64,000 nucleotides of DNA from Microbacterium indicum DSM 19969 (GCF_000422385.1 NZ_AULR01000014.1:1-64000), one strand, 5' to 3'. Positions 26,410 through 35,738 are shown, numbered from the stretch's first letter. Program-made: numbers and translations. Notes: generated by a model from the sequence alone, not told the origin.

Positions 26410-26415
26410 TATCGT
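26410..26415 (+). promoter_or_regulatory. -10 box TATCGT of uppS
   Basis: TATCGT ends 6 bases before the GTG at 26422, a leaderless arrangement. The divergent hemolysin III gene has the mirror arrangement with TACGCT. Confidence 0.45.
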
Positions 26416-26421
26416 CGTCGC

Positions 26422-27210
26422 GTGGCGGTGAGCGAGAGAGCGGCGGAGGGCACGGGGCTGCTGTACCGCCTCTACGCCTCCCGTCTGCGCCGGCAGATCG
26501 ACGCCGACCGCGTCCCGCATCACGTCGCGATGATGATCGACGGCAACCGCCGCTGGGCTCGCCAGCTGGGCTTCGAGACCCCGGCGCACGGGCATCGCGC
26601 GGGCGCCGCGAAGATGGTCGAGTTCCTCGGCTGGTGCGACGATCTCGGCGTCGACGTCGTCACGCTCTACCTGCTCTCGAACGACAACGTCCTGAAGCGC
26701 GACTCGGCCGAGCTGCGCGACCTCATCGAGATCATCGCGGGGCTCGCGGGGCAGCTCTCGCGCCGCGGCGACTGGCGCGTCCAGCACGTGGGCCGCGAGG
26801 ACAACCTGCCCGACTTCCTCGTCGGCTCTCTCCGCGACGCCGAGGCGCGCACGCGCGAGAACACGGGTCTGCACGTCAACCTCGCGGTCGGCTACGGCGG
26901 CCGGTACGAGATCGTGGACGCCGTGCGCCGCATCATCCAGGAGCACGACGAGTCGGGCGGAACCCTCGAGGAGCTCGCGGGCAGCCTGACCCCCGAGGTC
27001 ATCGGCGAGCACCTTTACACGCGCGGGCAGCGCGATCCCGACCTCGTGATCCGCACCTCGGGGGAGCAGCGCCTCAGCGACTTCCTGCTGTGGCAGTCGG
27101 CGCACAGCGAGTTCTACTTCGTCGAGGCGCTCGGTCCCGACCTGCGCGAGGTCGACCTGCTGCGCGCGATCCGCGACTACGGCACGCGCGACCGACGCTT
27201 CGGCCGCTGA
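26422..27210 (+). CDS. uppS: Isoprenyl transferase (cis-prenyltransferase, UPP synthase type)
   Basis: The enzyme extends farnesyl or geranyl diphosphate with IPP to make the lipid carrier for cell-wall synthesis. The 262-residue protein has the catalytic MMIDGNRRWARQLG (Asp of region I), HRAGAAKMVEFLGWC, TLYLLSNDNVLKR, and the C-terminal DLVIRTSGEQRLSDFLLWQS with HSEFYF. The start is the first GTG of GTGGCGGTG, placed 6 bases after a -10 box. The second GTG is two codons later. Short-chain (Z-FPP) or long-chain product specificity cannot be read by eye. phoH follows after a 180-base leader. Confidence 0.93.
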   Translation: MAVSERAAEGTGLLYRLYASRLRRQIDADRVPHHVAMMIDGNRRWARQLGFETPAHGHRAGAAKMVEFLGWCDDLGVDVVTLYLLSNDNVLKRDSAELRDLIEIIAGLAGQLSRRGDWRVQHVGREDNLPDFLVGSLRDAEARTRENTGLHVNLAVGYGGRYEIVDAVRRIIQEHDESGGTLEELAGSLTPEVIGEHLYTRGQRDPDLVIRTSGEQRLSDFLLWQSAHSEFYFVEALGPDLREVDLLRAIRDYGTRDRRFGR

Positions 27211-27220
27211 TCAGCGCCAC

Positions 27221-27237
27221 GTGAACGGTATGTGAAA
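27221..27237 (+). promoter_or_regulatory. Direct repeat GTGAAC-N5-GTGAAA upstream of phoH
   Basis: Two six-base half-sites are separated by five bases, the spacing of MtrA-type response-regulator sites (GTAAC-like repeats) in actinobacteria. The regulator assignment is inference; the repeat itself is plain. Confidence 0.3.
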
Positions 27238-27258
27238 TCCCCGACAGGGGATCTTCCG

Positions 27259-27276
27259 AATCACACCGGTGTGATT
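27259..27276 (+). promoter_or_regulatory. Perfect 18-bp palindrome upstream of phoH
   Basis: AATCACACCGGTGTGATT is a perfect palindrome 115 bases before the phoH start. It looks like a dimeric repressor or activator site. Its half-site order is the inverse of CRP/GlxR (TGTGA-N6-TCACA), so it is not assigned to that family. Confidence 0.45.
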
Positions 27277-27288
27277 TACCGTCGAGCC

Positions 27289-27373
27289 AACGGGCAGATC
27301 GCCCGTTCGAGTCGGCCTTCGGCATCGCGACTCGTGGCCCACAGGTCGACTCGTTTTCCGGGCGGCAGCCCGG
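27289..27373 (+). promoter_or_regulatory. Structured leader of phoH (two hairpins)
   Basis: Two GC-rich hairpins lie between the palindrome and the phoH ribosome site: AACGGGC-AGATC-GCCCGTT (27289-27307) and, after TTTT, CCGGGC-GGCA-GCCCGG (27358-27373). The second ends 6 bases before GGATGGGAG, the ribosome site for the GTG at 27391. It could affect translation, but no known riboswitch pattern was recognised. Confidence 0.35.
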
Positions 27374-27390
27374 CAGGATGGGAGTGGGTC

Positions 27391-28770
27391 GTGACCGCAG
27401 CCACCGAGAAGGCCACCAGCGCCAGCCGCGTCGAAGATGCGCCGCACGAGGCCGATGCACCGCAGCACATCGACGAGGATCTGCGCACCTACGTGCTCGA
27501 CACCTCGGTCCTCCTGAGCGATCCGCGGGCGCTGTTCCGCTTCGCCGAGCACTCCATCGTCGTCCCGATCGTCGTCGTGGGCGAGCTCGAGGGCAAGCGC
27601 CACGACCCCGAGATCGGCTACTTCGCGCGGCAGGCGCTGCGCTATCTCGACGAGCTGCGCGTCGAACACGGTCGGCTCGACTTCCCCGTCCCGACGGCGG
27701 GAGGCGGAACGATCCGGGTCGAGCTCGGCAACTCCGACTCGAGCGTCCTGCCCGCCGGCATGCGCGGTGCCGACAACGACTCGCGGATCCTCGCCGTCGC
27801 GGCGAACCTCGCGGGCGACGGCCAGAACGTCGTCGTCGTGTCGAAGGACGTCCCCATGCGCGTCAAGGCGGCGTCGATCGGCCTCGAGGCCGAGGAGTAC
27901 CTCGCCGAGCAGGCGGTCGACTCGGGTTGGACGGGCATCGCCTCGCTCGCCGTCTCGGGCGACGACATGGCCGACCTGTACGACGCCGAGGTCGCGACGC
28001 ACGACGACGCGCGCGGCCTCCCGATCAACACGGGGCTCGTGATCCAGTCGGAGCGCGGTTCGGCGCTCGGCCGCGTGCAGGGCCCCGAGGGCGAGTTCCG
28101 GCTCGTCCGCGGCGACCGCGACGTCTTCGGGCTGCACGGCCGCTCGGCCGAGCAGCGCATCGCGATCGACCTGCTCCTCGACCCCGAGGTGGGCATCGTG
28201 TCGCTCGGCGGGCGCGCGGGAACGGGCAAGTCGGCCCTCGCGCTCTGCGCGGGTCTCGAGGCCGTCCTCGAGCGCAGCCTGCAGAAGAAGATCATCGTCT
28301 TCCGGCCGCTCTTCGCGGTCGGCGGCCAGGAGCTCGGCTACCTGCCGGGAGACCAGGCCGAGAAGATGAACCCCTGGGGCCAGGCGGTGTTCGACACCCT
28401 CGGGTCGGTCGTGAGCGAGAACGTGCTCGACGAGGTCGTGGAGCGGGGCATGCTCGAGGTCCTGCCGCTCACCCACATCCGCGGGCGCTCGCTGCACGAC
28501 GCCTTCGTGATCGTCGACGAGGCGCAGTCGCTCGAGCGCAACGTGCTGCTCACGGTGCTCAGCCGCATCGGCCAGAACTCGAAGGTCGTCCTGACGCACG
28601 ACGTCCAGCAGCGCGACAACCTGCGCGTGGGCCGTCACGACGGCGTCGCGAGCGTCATCGAGACGCTCAAGGGCCAGGGGCTCTTCGGCCACGTGACGCT
28701 GATGCGCTCCGAGCGCTCGGCGATCGCCGCGCTCGTCACGAGCCTGCTGGAGGGCGACGAGCTCGCCTGA
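27391..28770 (+). CDS. phoH: PIN domain-PhoH family ATPase/ribonuclease (PhoH2 type)
   Basis: The 459-residue protein joins an N-terminal PIN nuclease domain ([46 protein letters not shown] and VVVVSKD, about residues 32-160) to a C-terminal PhoH ATPase. Walker A is [10 protein letters not shown] near residue 272 and Walker B is [12 protein letters not shown] near 373. PhoH2 proteins of this plan unwind and cut RNA in mycobacteria and are linked to toxin-antitoxin behaviour. I chose GTG at 27391, with GGGAG 6 bases upstream. A longer in-frame start at 27232 would run through the palindrome and hairpins and is unlikely. The long leader suggests regulated expression. It ends at a perfect palindromic terminator. 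Confidence 0.92.
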   Translation: MTAATEKATSASRVEDAPHEADAPQHIDEDLRTYVLDTSVLLSDPRALFRFAEHSIVVPIVVVGELEGKRHDPEIGYFARQALRYLDELRVEHGRLDFPVPTAGGGTIRVELGNSDSSVLPAGMRGADNDSRILAVAANLAGDGQNVVVVSKDVPMRVKAASIGLEAEEYLAEQAVDSGWTGIASLAVSGDDMADLYDAEVATHDDARGLPINTGLVIQSERGSALGRVQGPEGEFRLVRGDRDVFGLHGRSAEQRIAIDLLLDPEVGIVSLGGRAGTGKSALALCAGLEAVLERSLQKKIIVFRPLFAVGGQELGYLPGDQAEKMNPWGQAVFDTLGSVVSENVLDEVVERGMLEVLPLTHIRGRSLHDAFVIVDEAQSLERNVLLTVLSRIGQNSKVVLTHDVQQRDNLRVGRHDGVASVIETLKGQGLFGHVTLMRSERSAIAALVTSLLEGDELA

Positions 28771-28778
28771 TCGAACGG

Positions 28779-28816
28779 GAAGGCGCCCCGCGGATCCGGA
28801 TCCGCGGGGCGCCTTC
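28779..28816. terminator. Perfect 38-bp palindrome between phoH and phoX
   Basis: GAAGGCGCCCCGCGGATCC (28779-28797) is followed at once by its exact complement. The centre is GGATCCGGATCC. It serves as a bidirectional terminator for two convergent genes. Confidence 0.8.
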
Positions 28817-28830
28817 GTACGCGGCGGCGC

Positions 28831-31227
28831 TCAGGCCTCGTCGAGGTTCTCCTCGGCGCGCTGGTTCTTGCGGCGCGTGAGCATCGCGAAGCCGGCGGCG
28901 GCGAGGACGCCCGCGCCCGCGACGATCGCGCCCACGGTGCTGCCGCCCGTCGCCTCGAGCCCGCCGGGGGCGGTCGTCGACGAGGGCGTCGGGGTCGCGG
29001 TCGCTCCCGCCGAAGCCGAGGGCGTCGGCGAGGAGGTCGCGGACGGCGTCTGCGTCGGCGTCGCGCTCGGAACCGGCACGACGGGCGCTCCGGTCGGGTC
29101 GGTCGTCGGCGTCTGCGTGGGCGTCGCGGTCGCCGAAGGCGTCGGCTCGACCGTCGGCTCGGGGATCGTGCCCGGCAGAGCGAAGACCTGGATCACGCTC
29201 GGACGGGGCACCGCCACGTTGTTCGCGGCCGAGGGCTTCATCGCGTCGGGGAACAGCGAGTGCTGCTCCTCGTACGACCCGTCCTCACCCGGGTGCTGGA
29301 CCGAGACGTACACGTTCCACTCGTCGTCGTGGATGACGGGGCCGCACGTCTCGGCCTCCGTCGGCACCGAGAGGAACTGCTCCACGCGCCCGCGGTTCTC
29401 GCCCTCGAGGCCGACCCGGAACAGGCCGTCGTTGTAGCCGATCGTGCTGGGCGCGCCGTCGGTGGAGATCCAGAGGTTGCCCGCCGTGTCGAACGCGAGG
29501 TTGTCGGGGCAGGAGATCGGCGAGACCTGGTCGAGCGGGAAGCCCGAGAAGTAGGTCGCGCCGTTCTGCGCCGGGTCGCCCGCGACGAGCAGGAGCGTCC
29601 ACGTGAAGGTCGTGGCCGTCTGGTCGCCCCCGTCCTCCGTGAGCTCGACGATGTGGCCGTCGCGGTTCTCGGCGCGCGGGTTCGCCTCGTCGGCGGGCGC
29701 GTTGCCGTCGACGGCGCGGTTCGAGTTGTTCGTGCACGCGACGTAGAGCTTGCCCGTGGTGGGGTGCGGCTGGACGTCCTCGGGGCGGTCCATCTTCGTC
29801 GCGCCGGCCTTGTCGGCCGCGAGGCGCGTGTAGACGAGGACCTCGTCGATCGTCATGCCGTCGATCGCCGACTCGTTGTCGAGGACGAGGGGGAGCCAGC
29901 GGCCCGTTCCGCCGAACCCGCCGTCGGACGGGACCTGACCGGATCCGTCGATCTCGCTCGCGGGCGAGTCGCCCGAGAACTGCGCGACGTAGAGGCTGCC
30001 GTTCTCGAGCAGCGTCATGTTGTGCGCCTTGTCGCCCTCGACGTACGTGTCGCGCGAGACGAACTTGTAGAGGTAGTCGAAGCGCTCGTCGTCGCCCGAG
30101 TACGCGACGGCGCGGCCGTCCTGCGCGATGGCGACGTTGGCGCCCTCGTGCTTCAGACGGCCGAGCATCGTGTGCTTGCGCGGCGTCGAGTCGGGGTCGG
30201 TCGGGTCGAGCTCGACGATCCAGCCGAAGCGGTTGACCTCGTTCTCGGAGCCGGGCATGCGGGCGTCGAAGCGGTCGTCGACGTACTCCCAGCCGCGCGT
30301 CGTCTCGGCATCGGCCAGGCCGTAGCGCAGGTCGGTCTCGGAGGTGCCGTTCGAGCGGAAGTATCCGTTGAAGTTCTCTTCGCCTGAGAGGATCGTGCCC
30401 CACGGGGTCGTGCCGCCCGAGCAGTTGCCGAACGTGCCGAGCACCGTCGTGCCCTCGGGGTCGGCCGCGGTCCGGAGCAGCTCGGATCCCGCGGCCGGGC
30501 CCGTGAACGCGTACGGGGTGTCGTCGAGGAACCGGCGGTTGAGCGGGGCGCCCGTGACGGGCGTCCACGGGGTCGACTCGTCGGCGCGCTCGAGTTCGAC
30601 GACGCTGAGACCGTGGGCCTTGAGGCCGACGCGGCGGACGCGCTCGGGGTCGTCCGCGATCTGCTCGGCCGGGAACATGATGTTCTCGTTCGTGTACTCG
30701 TGGTTCACGTAGAGGATCGCGGTCGTCGCCGACGTGCGGATGATGTCGGTGTAGTCGACGTTGTACCCGAACTGGCGCGCCTGCGCCTCGGGCGTCTGGT
30801 CGGCGGGATCGAAGACGGGGCTGTCGGCGAAGAGCGGGTCGCCCCAGCGCATGATCGGCTTCCAGTCGAAGCCCTCGGGCACCGCGAAGCCGTCGACGGT
30901 GTAGTCGACGGGCGAGATCGAGGTGAAGCCGAACGCGCCGGTCTCGCCGACCGCCGTCGAGGCGGATCCCGAGGCGACCGCGGCGTCGGCGCGGCCCGCG
31001 AGAGCCGGGGCCAGCACGATCGCGGCGGCGCCGGCCATGCCGAGGCCGAGCAGGCCGCGGCGCGACATCTGGGCGTCGACGATGTCGCGAAAGTAGCCGT
31101 TGGAGGAGGTGTTGCACGCCTCGTGGGCGCACGCGTTGGAGCACTTCAGCTGGCAGGTCACGGCGCTGCGCTTTCCGCGCACGTGTCCCGCCATGGGCAG
31201 CAGTGTGCGCCCGATGTTGATGGCCAT
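28831..31227 (-). CDS. TAT-exported PhoX/DUF839 family protein with C-terminal anchor
   Basis: The 798-residue product is a PhoX-like (DUF839) calcium/iron-type phosphatase. A cysteine-containing leader (CQLKCSNACAHEACN) precedes a twin-arginine signal (SRRGLLGLGMAGAAAIVLAP). The beta-propeller enzyme domain contains NHEYTNENIMFP, SGEENFNGYF and RPEDVQPHPTTGKLYVACTNNS. A Thr/Pro/Ser-rich spacer of about 70 residues follows. The end is LEATGG, a hydrophobic stretch and TRRKNQRAEE, which resembles an LxxTG sortase-sorting signal. ATG at 31227 has GAGG about 9 bases upstream. A PHO-box-like repeat lies upstream. Substrate and metal are inferred from the family; whether the tail is cleaved by a sortase or stays in the membrane is open. 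Confidence 0.88.
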   Translation of the reverse strand: MAINIGRTLLPMAGHVRGKRSAVTCQLKCSNACAHEACNTSSNGYFRDIVDAQMSRRGLLGLGMAGAAAIVLAPALAGRADAAVASGSASTAVGETGAFGFTSISPVDYTVDGFAVPEGFDWKPIMRWGDPLFADSPVFDPADQTPEAQARQFGYNVDYTDIIRTSATTAILYVNHEYTNENIMFPAEQIADDPERVRRVGLKAHGLSVVELERADESTPWTPVTGAPLNRRFLDDTPYAFTGPAAGSELLRTAADPEGTTVLGTFGNCSGGTTPWGTILSGEENFNGYFRSNGTSETDLRYGLADAETTRGWEYVDDRFDARMPGSENEVNRFGWIVELDPTDPDSTPRKHTMLGRLKHEGANVAIAQDGRAVAYSGDDERFDYLYKFVSRDTYVEGDKAHNMTLLENGSLYVAQFSGDSPASEIDGSGQVPSDGGFGGTGRWLPLVLDNESAIDGMTIDEVLVYTRLAADKAGATKMDRPEDVQPHPTTGKLYVACTNNSNRAVDGNAPADEANPRAENRDGHIVELTEDGGDQTATTFTWTLLLVAGDPAQNGATYFSGFPLDQVSPISCPDNLAFDTAGNLWISTDGAPSTIGYNDGLFRVGLEGENRGRVEQFLSVPTEAETCGPVIHDDEWNVYVSVQHPGEDGSYEEQHSLFPDAMKPSAANNVAVPRPSVIQVFALPGTIPEPTVEPTPSATATPTQTPTTDPTGAPVVPVPSATPTQTPSATSSPTPSASAGATATPTPSSTTAPGGLEATGGSTVGAIVAGAGVLAAAGFAMLTRRKNQRAEENLDEA

Positions 31228-31310
31228 CTGGTGTCGTCCTCGGTCAGATCGTGGCCGTCCCACGGTGGACGGGCGGACAGGGAGTCCGCTCAGCCAGCCC
31301 ACAGACGCCG

Positions 31311-31328
31311 GGTTGCCGAGGGGTGAAC
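31311..31328 (-). promoter_or_regulatory. PHO-box-like direct repeat upstream of the phoX-type gene
   Basis: On the minus strand GTTCACC (31328-31322) is followed after four bases by GGCAACC (31317-31311), an 11-base period as in actinobacterial PhoP boxes (GTTCACC repeats). The second unit is weak. It lies about 84 bases before the start of a predicted phosphatase. Confidence 0.35.
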
Positions 31329-31375
31329 CGCCGATGGATGGCGGGTGACGGGTGTGAGGGGATGTGGCGAACACG

Positions 31376-31411
31376 GAGGAGGGCGGCAGGCCGAAGCCCA
31401 CCGCCCTCCTC
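31376..31411 (-). terminator. Terminator hairpin after fumC
   Basis: GAGGAGGGCGG (31376-31386) pairs perfectly with CCGCCCTCCTC (31401-31411). It lies 13 bases past the fumC stop and ends the xseA-to-fumC run. Confidence 0.75.
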
Positions 31412-31423
31412 GAGAGACGCCGC

Positions 31424-32818
31424 TCAGCCGGCGTGCGTCATCGACAGCAGGTCGAGCTTCTCGTCGAGCTGCTCCTCGCTGACCTCGCCGCGCTCCACGT
31501 AGCCGAGGTCGATGACGGCCTCGCGCACCGTGATGCCCTTCGCGACCGAGTGCTTCGCGATCTTCGCCGCGGCCTCGTAGCCGATGAGCTTGTTGAGCGG
31601 GGTGACGATCGAGGGGCTCATGCCGGCGAGCGCCGTGACGCGCTCCTCGTTGACCGTGAGGCCGTCGACGGTCTTGTCGGCGAGCGTGCGGGTCGCGTTC
31701 GCGAGCAGGCGGATCGACTCGAGGAGGGCCGTGCCCATGACGGGGATCGCGACGTTGAGCTCGAACGCCCCGGACGCGCCGGCCCAGGCGACGGTCGCGT
31801 CGTTTCCGATCACGCGCGCGCACACCATGAGCGTCGCCTCGGGGATGACGGGGTTGACCTTGCCCGGCATGATCGAGGATCCGGGCTGCAGGTCGGGCAG
31901 GTGGATCTCGCCGAGGCCCGTGTTGGGGCCGGATCCCATCCAGCGCAGGTCGTTGTTGATCTTCGTCAGCGAGACCGCGATCGTGCGGATCGCGCCCGAC
32001 GCCTCGACGAGGCCGTCGCGGTTCGCCTGGGCCTCGAAGTGGTCGACGGCCTCGGTGAGGGGGAGGCCCGTCTCGGCGACGAGGTTCGCGATGACCTTCT
32101 GCGGGAAGCCCGCGGGGGTGTTGATGCCCGTGCCGACGGCGGTGCCGCCCTGCGGGACCTCGGCGACGCGGGGGAGCGCCGCCTCGACGCGCTCGATGCC
32201 GAGGCGCATCTGGCGGGCGTAGCCGCCGAACTCCTGGCCGAGCGTGACGGGGGTCGCGTCCATGAGGTGCGTGCGGCCCGACTTCACGATCGACGCCCAC
32301 GCCTCGGCCTTGCGCTCGAACGCCTGCGCGAGGTGGTCGAGGGCGGGGACGAGGTCGGTGATGAGGGCCTCGGTGACGGCGACGTGCACCGAGGTCGGGA
32401 AGACGTCGTTCGACGACTGCGACGCGTTGACGTGGTCGTTGGGGTGGACCTCGGACCCGAGGTGCTCGGTCGCGAGGGTCGAGAGGACCTCGTTCATGTT
32501 CATGTTCGACGACGTGCCCGAGCCGGTCTGATACGTGTCGACGGGGAACTCGGCGTCGTAGCCGCCCGCGACGACCTGGTCGGCCGCCCACGCGATCGCG
32601 TCGGCGATCGCGCCGTCCAGGGTTCCGAGGTCCTTGTTGGCGAGGGCCGCCGCCTTCTTGATGCGCGCGAGGGCGGCGATGTGCCGCGACTCGAGGCCGG
32701 TGCCCGAGATGGGGAAGTTCTCGACGGCGCGCTGCGTCTGGGCGCGGTAGAGGGCGTGCTTCGGAACGCGCACCTCGCCCATCGTGTCGTGTTCGATGCG
32801 GTACTCGGGTTCGGTCAC
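31424..32818 (-). CDS. fumC: Class II fumarate hydratase
   Basis: FumC interconverts fumarate and malate in the TCA cycle. The 464-residue protein begins [19 protein letters not shown]. It contains [18 protein letters not shown], the active-site [11 protein letters not shown] and the superfamily signature [12 protein letters not shown] with the catalytic Ser loop. It has no [4Fe-4S] cysteine set, so it is the oxygen-stable class. GTG at 32818 follows GGAGG at 9 bases. It is the last gene of the minus-strand run starting at xseA and lies 25 bases after the carbonic anhydrase. Confidence 0.96.
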   Translation of the reverse strand: MTEPEYRIEHDTMGEVRVPKHALYRAQTQRAVENFPISGTGLESRHIAALARIKKAAALANKDLGTLDGAIADAIAWAADQVVAGGYDAEFPVDTYQTGSGTSSNMNMNEVLSTLATEHLGSEVHPNDHVNASQSSNDVFPTSVHVAVTEALITDLVPALDHLAQAFERKAEAWASIVKSGRTHLMDATPVTLGQEFGGYARQMRLGIERVEAALPRVAEVPQGGTAVGTGINTPAGFPQKVIANLVAETGLPLTEAVDHFEAQANRDGLVEASGAIRTIAVSLTKINNDLRWMGSGPNTGLGEIHLPDLQPGSSIMPGKVNPVIPEATLMVCARVIGNDATVAWAGASGAFELNVAIPVMGTALLESIRLLANATRTLADKTVDGLTVNEERVTALAGMSPSIVTPLNKLIGYEAAAKIAKHSVAKGITVREAVIDLGYVERGEVSEEQLDEKLDLLSMTHAG

Positions 32819-32843
32819 TTCGTTGTTCCTCCGATGCGTGGAT

Positions 32844-33497
32844 TCAGGCGCTCGCGACGGGTGCCTCGAGCCCCAGGACGACGTCGGGCACCACGGTGCC
32901 CTCGGCCAGACGGTAGTTGGCGCCGACGATGCCCAGCCGCCCCTCGGCGATGGCATCGCTGATCAGCTCGGACGACTGCAGGATCGACGTGATCGTGTCG
33001 CGCAGGTGCAGCTGGCCGACCCGCCAGGAGCTGACGCCCTCGGGATCCTCGCCCTTCTCGCTCAGCTCGAGGCGCGCGCGGCGCACCGCGGGGACGATCG
33101 ACGAGATCTGGCGCCAGATGTTCGGCGGCAGGAGCGGGGAGTCGGGGTCGACCGAGTCGATCGCCGCGCGCACCGCTCCGCACTCGTCGTGCGCGAGGAC
33201 GACGATGAGCGGGACGCCGAGCACCTCGACGGCGTACTCGAGGGATCCCATGATCGACTGGCCCGTGACCTGGCCCGCGTTGCGGATCACGAAAAGGTCG
33301 CCGAGGCCCTTGTCGAAGATGATCTCGGCGGCGAGGCGCGAGTCGCTGCAGCCGAAGAGCGCGGCAGACGGGGTCTGGAAGCTCGCGAGGTCGGCGCGGC
33401 GGCGGACATCCTGGTGGGGGTGGGCCGGGTCGCCGTCGACGAAGCGCGTGTTCCCCGCGACCATGTCGGCCCAGGCCTCTGTCGGCGTCATGTTCAT
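32844..33497 (-). CDS. Beta-class carbonic anhydrase
   Basis: The 217-residue zinc enzyme hydrates CO2. The zinc ligands are Cys and Asp in [12 protein letters not shown] (about residue 50) and His and Cys in [13 protein letters not shown] (about 105). VIRNAGQV is the family's substrate-channel segment. The ATG at 33497 overlaps the DUF4245 stop (ATGA), and AGGAGAG lies 6 bases upstream. Together with fumC and the xse genes it forms one tight run; bicarbonate supply to carboxylations is the general role. Confidence 0.94.
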   Translation of the reverse strand: MNMTPTEAWADMVAGNTRFVDGDPAHPHQDVRRRADLASFQTPSAALFGCSDSRLAAEIIFDKGLGDLFVIRNAGQVTGQSIMGSLEYAVEVLGVPLIVVLAHDECGAVRAAIDSVDPDSPLLPPNIWRQISSIVPAVRRARLELSEKGEDPEGVSSWRVGQLHLRDTITSILQSSELISDAIAEGRLGIVGANYRLAEGTVVPDVVLGLEAPVASA

Positions 33498-34150
33498 TCT
33501 GTGCTCTCCTGTTCGAGTTGGCTGATCTGCTGCGTCGCGGCCTCGGCGAGCTGCCGGGCGTCGTCGGCGCTGATGCTGCCGTAGACGAGCAGGAAGTCGT
33601 CGCCCGCTTGGGTGCCCAGGGCGTACGAGATGTTGCCGTTCGACGACGGGTCGGAGATCTCGTAGGCGCTCCACTCGACGCCCGAGATCTCGATCGTCTC
33701 GTCGGGGCTCGCACCGCCGAGGACCTGCGCGGCCCACGTGTCGGTCGTGTCGAAGCCCTGCGCGAACCGCGCGAAGGAGCGCGGCGCGTCGGGGATCGAG
33801 TTGTAGGTGATGCCCCACGCGATCGGGTTGCCGGGGTCGATCGCCGCGGCGTTGACGCCCCAGCTGCTCGGCATCTCGGGGACGACGACGTCGCGCGCGT
33901 ACTGCTCGCTCGCGGTCTCGGCGATGCCCGCGACGTCGATGTCGGCCGTCTGCGTGACGTCGCCGCGCGGCACGCCGAAGTAGATGACCGCGACGATCGC
34001 CAGCGTCACGCCGAGCGCGACGAGGAGGTTGCGGACGTTCTGGCTCTGCCGGTAGTTGCGGGAGTTCTCGGCCTTGCGGGCCGCCTCCTCCTCGGCGGTC
34101 TCGGGGCGGCCGAGGTGCGCCGCGATCCGCGGCTCGGTGGACTTGGCCAT
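33494..34150 (-). CDS. DUF4245 family single-pass membrane protein
   Basis: The 218-residue protein has a charged cytosolic N-terminus (about 50 residues) and one helix (NLLVALGVTLAIVAVIYFGV). An outer domain follows with WGVNAAAIDPGNPIAWGITY and WAAQVLGG. The DUF4245 family is actinobacterial and of unknown role, commonly placed near xseAB and fumC. The start ATG at 34150 overlaps the xseB stop (TGATG) and its stop overlaps the carbonic anhydrase start (ATGA), so it is coupled on both sides. Confidence 0.88.
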   Translation of the reverse strand: MAKSTEPRIAAHLGRPETAEEEAARKAENSRNYRQSQNVRNLLVALGVTLAIVAVIYFGVPRGDVTQTADIDVAGIAETASEQYARDVVVPEMPSSWGVNAAAIDPGNPIAWGITYNSIPDAPRSFARFAQGFDTTDTWAAQVLGGASPDETIEISGVEWSAYEISDPSSNGNISYALGTQAGDDFLLVYGSISADDARQLAEAATQQISQLEQESTE

Positions 34151-34386
34151 CACTCGGCGTTCCCCGACTCGGCCGTCTCGCGGGCGGCGTCGAGGCGGCG
34201 CTTGGCGCCGACGAGCCACTCCTCGCAGCGGGCCGCGAGGGCCTCGCCGCGCTCCCAGAGGGCGAGCGAGTGCTCGAGCGTCGGCGCGCCCTGCTCGAGC
34301 TCGGACACCACCTGGACGAGCTCGTCGCGCGCCTGCTCGAACGACAGCGTCGAGACGTCGGGAAGATCGGGGGCCGCAGAAGTCAT
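34150..34386 (-). CDS. xseB: Exodeoxyribonuclease VII small subunit
   Basis: XseB binds XseA to form the single-strand exonuclease ExoVII. The 78-residue protein has the helical hairpin [20 protein letters not shown] and [19 protein letters not shown], the diagnostic family core. The ATG at 34386 lies 10 bases after the xseA stop. The stop overlaps the DUF4245 start. Confidence 0.95.
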   Translation of the reverse strand: MTSAAPDLPDVSTLSFEQARDELVQVVSELEQGAPTLEHSLALWERGEALAARCEEWLVGAKRRLDAARETAESGNAE

Positions 34387-34396
34387 CGTCGCAATC

Positions 34397-35686
34397 CTAC
34401 TTTTCCGCGCGGGGAGCGATCGACGGCACCTCGCCGTCGCTCGTCGCCGCCACCGCGCCGTCGTCGAGCGTCAGGGTGAAGGTCGTGCCGGGGGTGAGAT
34501 CGTCGGCCGATCGCACGACGGATCCGCTCGCCGCCTGTGCGATCGCGTAGCCGCGCGCGAGCGTCGCGGCTGGGGAGAGCGCGCGCAGCGACGCGCGGAG
34601 CTCGCCCGTGCGCCGCTCGCCCGCGTCGAGCAGACGGGTCGACACCTCGCGGCCGCGAGCGACCGACAGGTAGATCTCCTGCTGCCGCCCGCGGATCATG
34701 CTGTCGGGATCGCGCAGCGCGGGGCGCGAGCGCAGCTGCTCGAGCTGTTGGATCGCGTGCTGGACCTGCTGTTGCACCCGCGTGCCGAGCCGCGAGCGCA
34801 GCTGGGAGACGATCGTGCGCTGCTCGCCGACGTCGGGGACGACGCGCTTCGCGGCGTCGGTCGGGGTCGAGGCGCGGAGATCGGCGACGTCGTCGAGAAG
34901 GGGACGGTCGTTCTCGTGACCGATCGCGCTCACGACGGGCGTGCGGGCCGCGGCGACGGCGCGCACGAGGCGCTCGTCGCTGAAGCCCAGGAGCGTCTGG
35001 GGGTCGCCGCCGCCGCGGGCGATGACGATGACGTCGACCTCGGGATCGGCCTCGAGCGTCGCGAGCGCCTCGAGGATCTCGGGGACGCTGCGGTCGCCCT
35101 GCACCGTGGCGTGGATCGTGCGGAACTCGACCTGGGGCCAGCGCAGCTGCGCGTTGCGGAGGACGTCCTTCTCGGCGTCGGACTGCGCGCCCGTGATGAG
35201 GCCGATGCGGTTCGGGAGGAAGGGAAGCGGCCGCTTGCGCGACGGGTCGAAGAGGCCCTCGCCCGCCAGCTGCCTGCGGAGCCGCTCGAGTGCCTCGAGT
35301 TGGGCGCCGAGCCCGACGTGGCGCATCGAGGTGACCTGGAACGAGAAGGATCCGCGCTTCGTGAAGTAGTCGGCCTTGAGGCACGCGACGACGTGGTCGC
35401 CCACCTGGAATTCGCCCTCGAGGCGGCGCAGCACGCTCGACCAGATCTGGATCGACACCTGGGCATCGCTCACGAGATCCTTCATGCCGCCGAACACGTT
35501 CTGCCCGCGGCGGTTCCACTGCGTGATCTCGCCCTCGGCCCAGACCGCGCCCCAGCGGTCGATCGACGCCTTGATCGTCTGGTTGAGGCGGGCGACCGAG
35601 GTCGGCTGCTCGGGCGACGAGTCGCGCGGGGAGACCGCGTCGCTCGGGGGAGCGGCGTCGGAGGGGGAAGTCTGAAAGGACGTCAC
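34397..35686 (-). CDS. xseA: Exodeoxyribonuclease VII large subunit
   Basis: XseA is the catalytic subunit of ExoVII, which degrades single-stranded DNA from both ends. The 429-residue protein has an N-terminal OB fold ([20 protein letters not shown]), the nuclease core ([49 protein letters not shown]), and long coiled coils (about residues 290-380). It closes with LARGYAIAQ. The GTG at 35686 is chosen; the divergent ispH promoter begins about 40 bases away. It leads a five-gene run with xseB, DUF4245, carbonic anhydrase and fumC. Confidence 0.96.
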   Translation of the reverse strand: MTSFQTSPSDAAPPSDAVSPRDSSPEQPTSVARLNQTIKASIDRWGAVWAEGEITQWNRRGQNVFGGMKDLVSDAQVSIQIWSSVLRRLEGEFQVGDHVVACLKADYFTKRGSFSFQVTSMRHVGLGAQLEALERLRRQLAGEGLFDPSRKRPLPFLPNRIGLITGAQSDAEKDVLRNAQLRWPQVEFRTIHATVQGDRSVPEILEALATLEADPEVDVIVIARGGGDPQTLLGFSDERLVRAVAAARTPVVSAIGHENDRPLLDDVADLRASTPTDAAKRVVPDVGEQRTIVSQLRSRLGTRVQQQVQHAIQQLEQLRSRPALRDPDSMIRGRQQEIYLSVARGREVSTRLLDAGERRTGELRASLRALSPAATLARGYAIAQAASGSVVRSADDLTPGTTFTLTLDDGAVAATSDGEVPSIAPRAEK

Positions 35687-35726
35687 GATGTCAGGCTATT
35701 CCGGACGTCTGTCAAACGAAGCGCCG

Positions 35727-35732
35727 TACGCT
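35727..35732 (+). promoter_or_regulatory. -10 box TACGCT of ispH
   Basis: TACGCT ends 6 bases before the ATG at 35739. The purine stretch GAGGGG in between is too close to be a ribosome site for that ATG, which supports a leaderless start. Confidence 0.45.
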
Positions 35733-35738
35733 GAGGGG

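Noticed and set aside
27259..27276. CRP/GlxR-type site
   Set aside because: The half-sites are in the opposite order (TCACA...TGTGA rather than TGTGA...TCACA), so it was left as an unassigned palindrome.
27232..27390. In-frame 53-codon N-terminal extension of PhoH
   Set aside because: It would start inside a direct repeat and run through a palindrome and two hairpins. A good ribosome site serves the GTG at 27391, and the family begins there.
28981..29200. Short repeats in the 3' part of the phoX-type gene as a CRISPR or satellite
   Set aside because: They encode the Thr/Pro/Ser-rich spacer in frame, and unit length and sequence vary as in protein low complexity.
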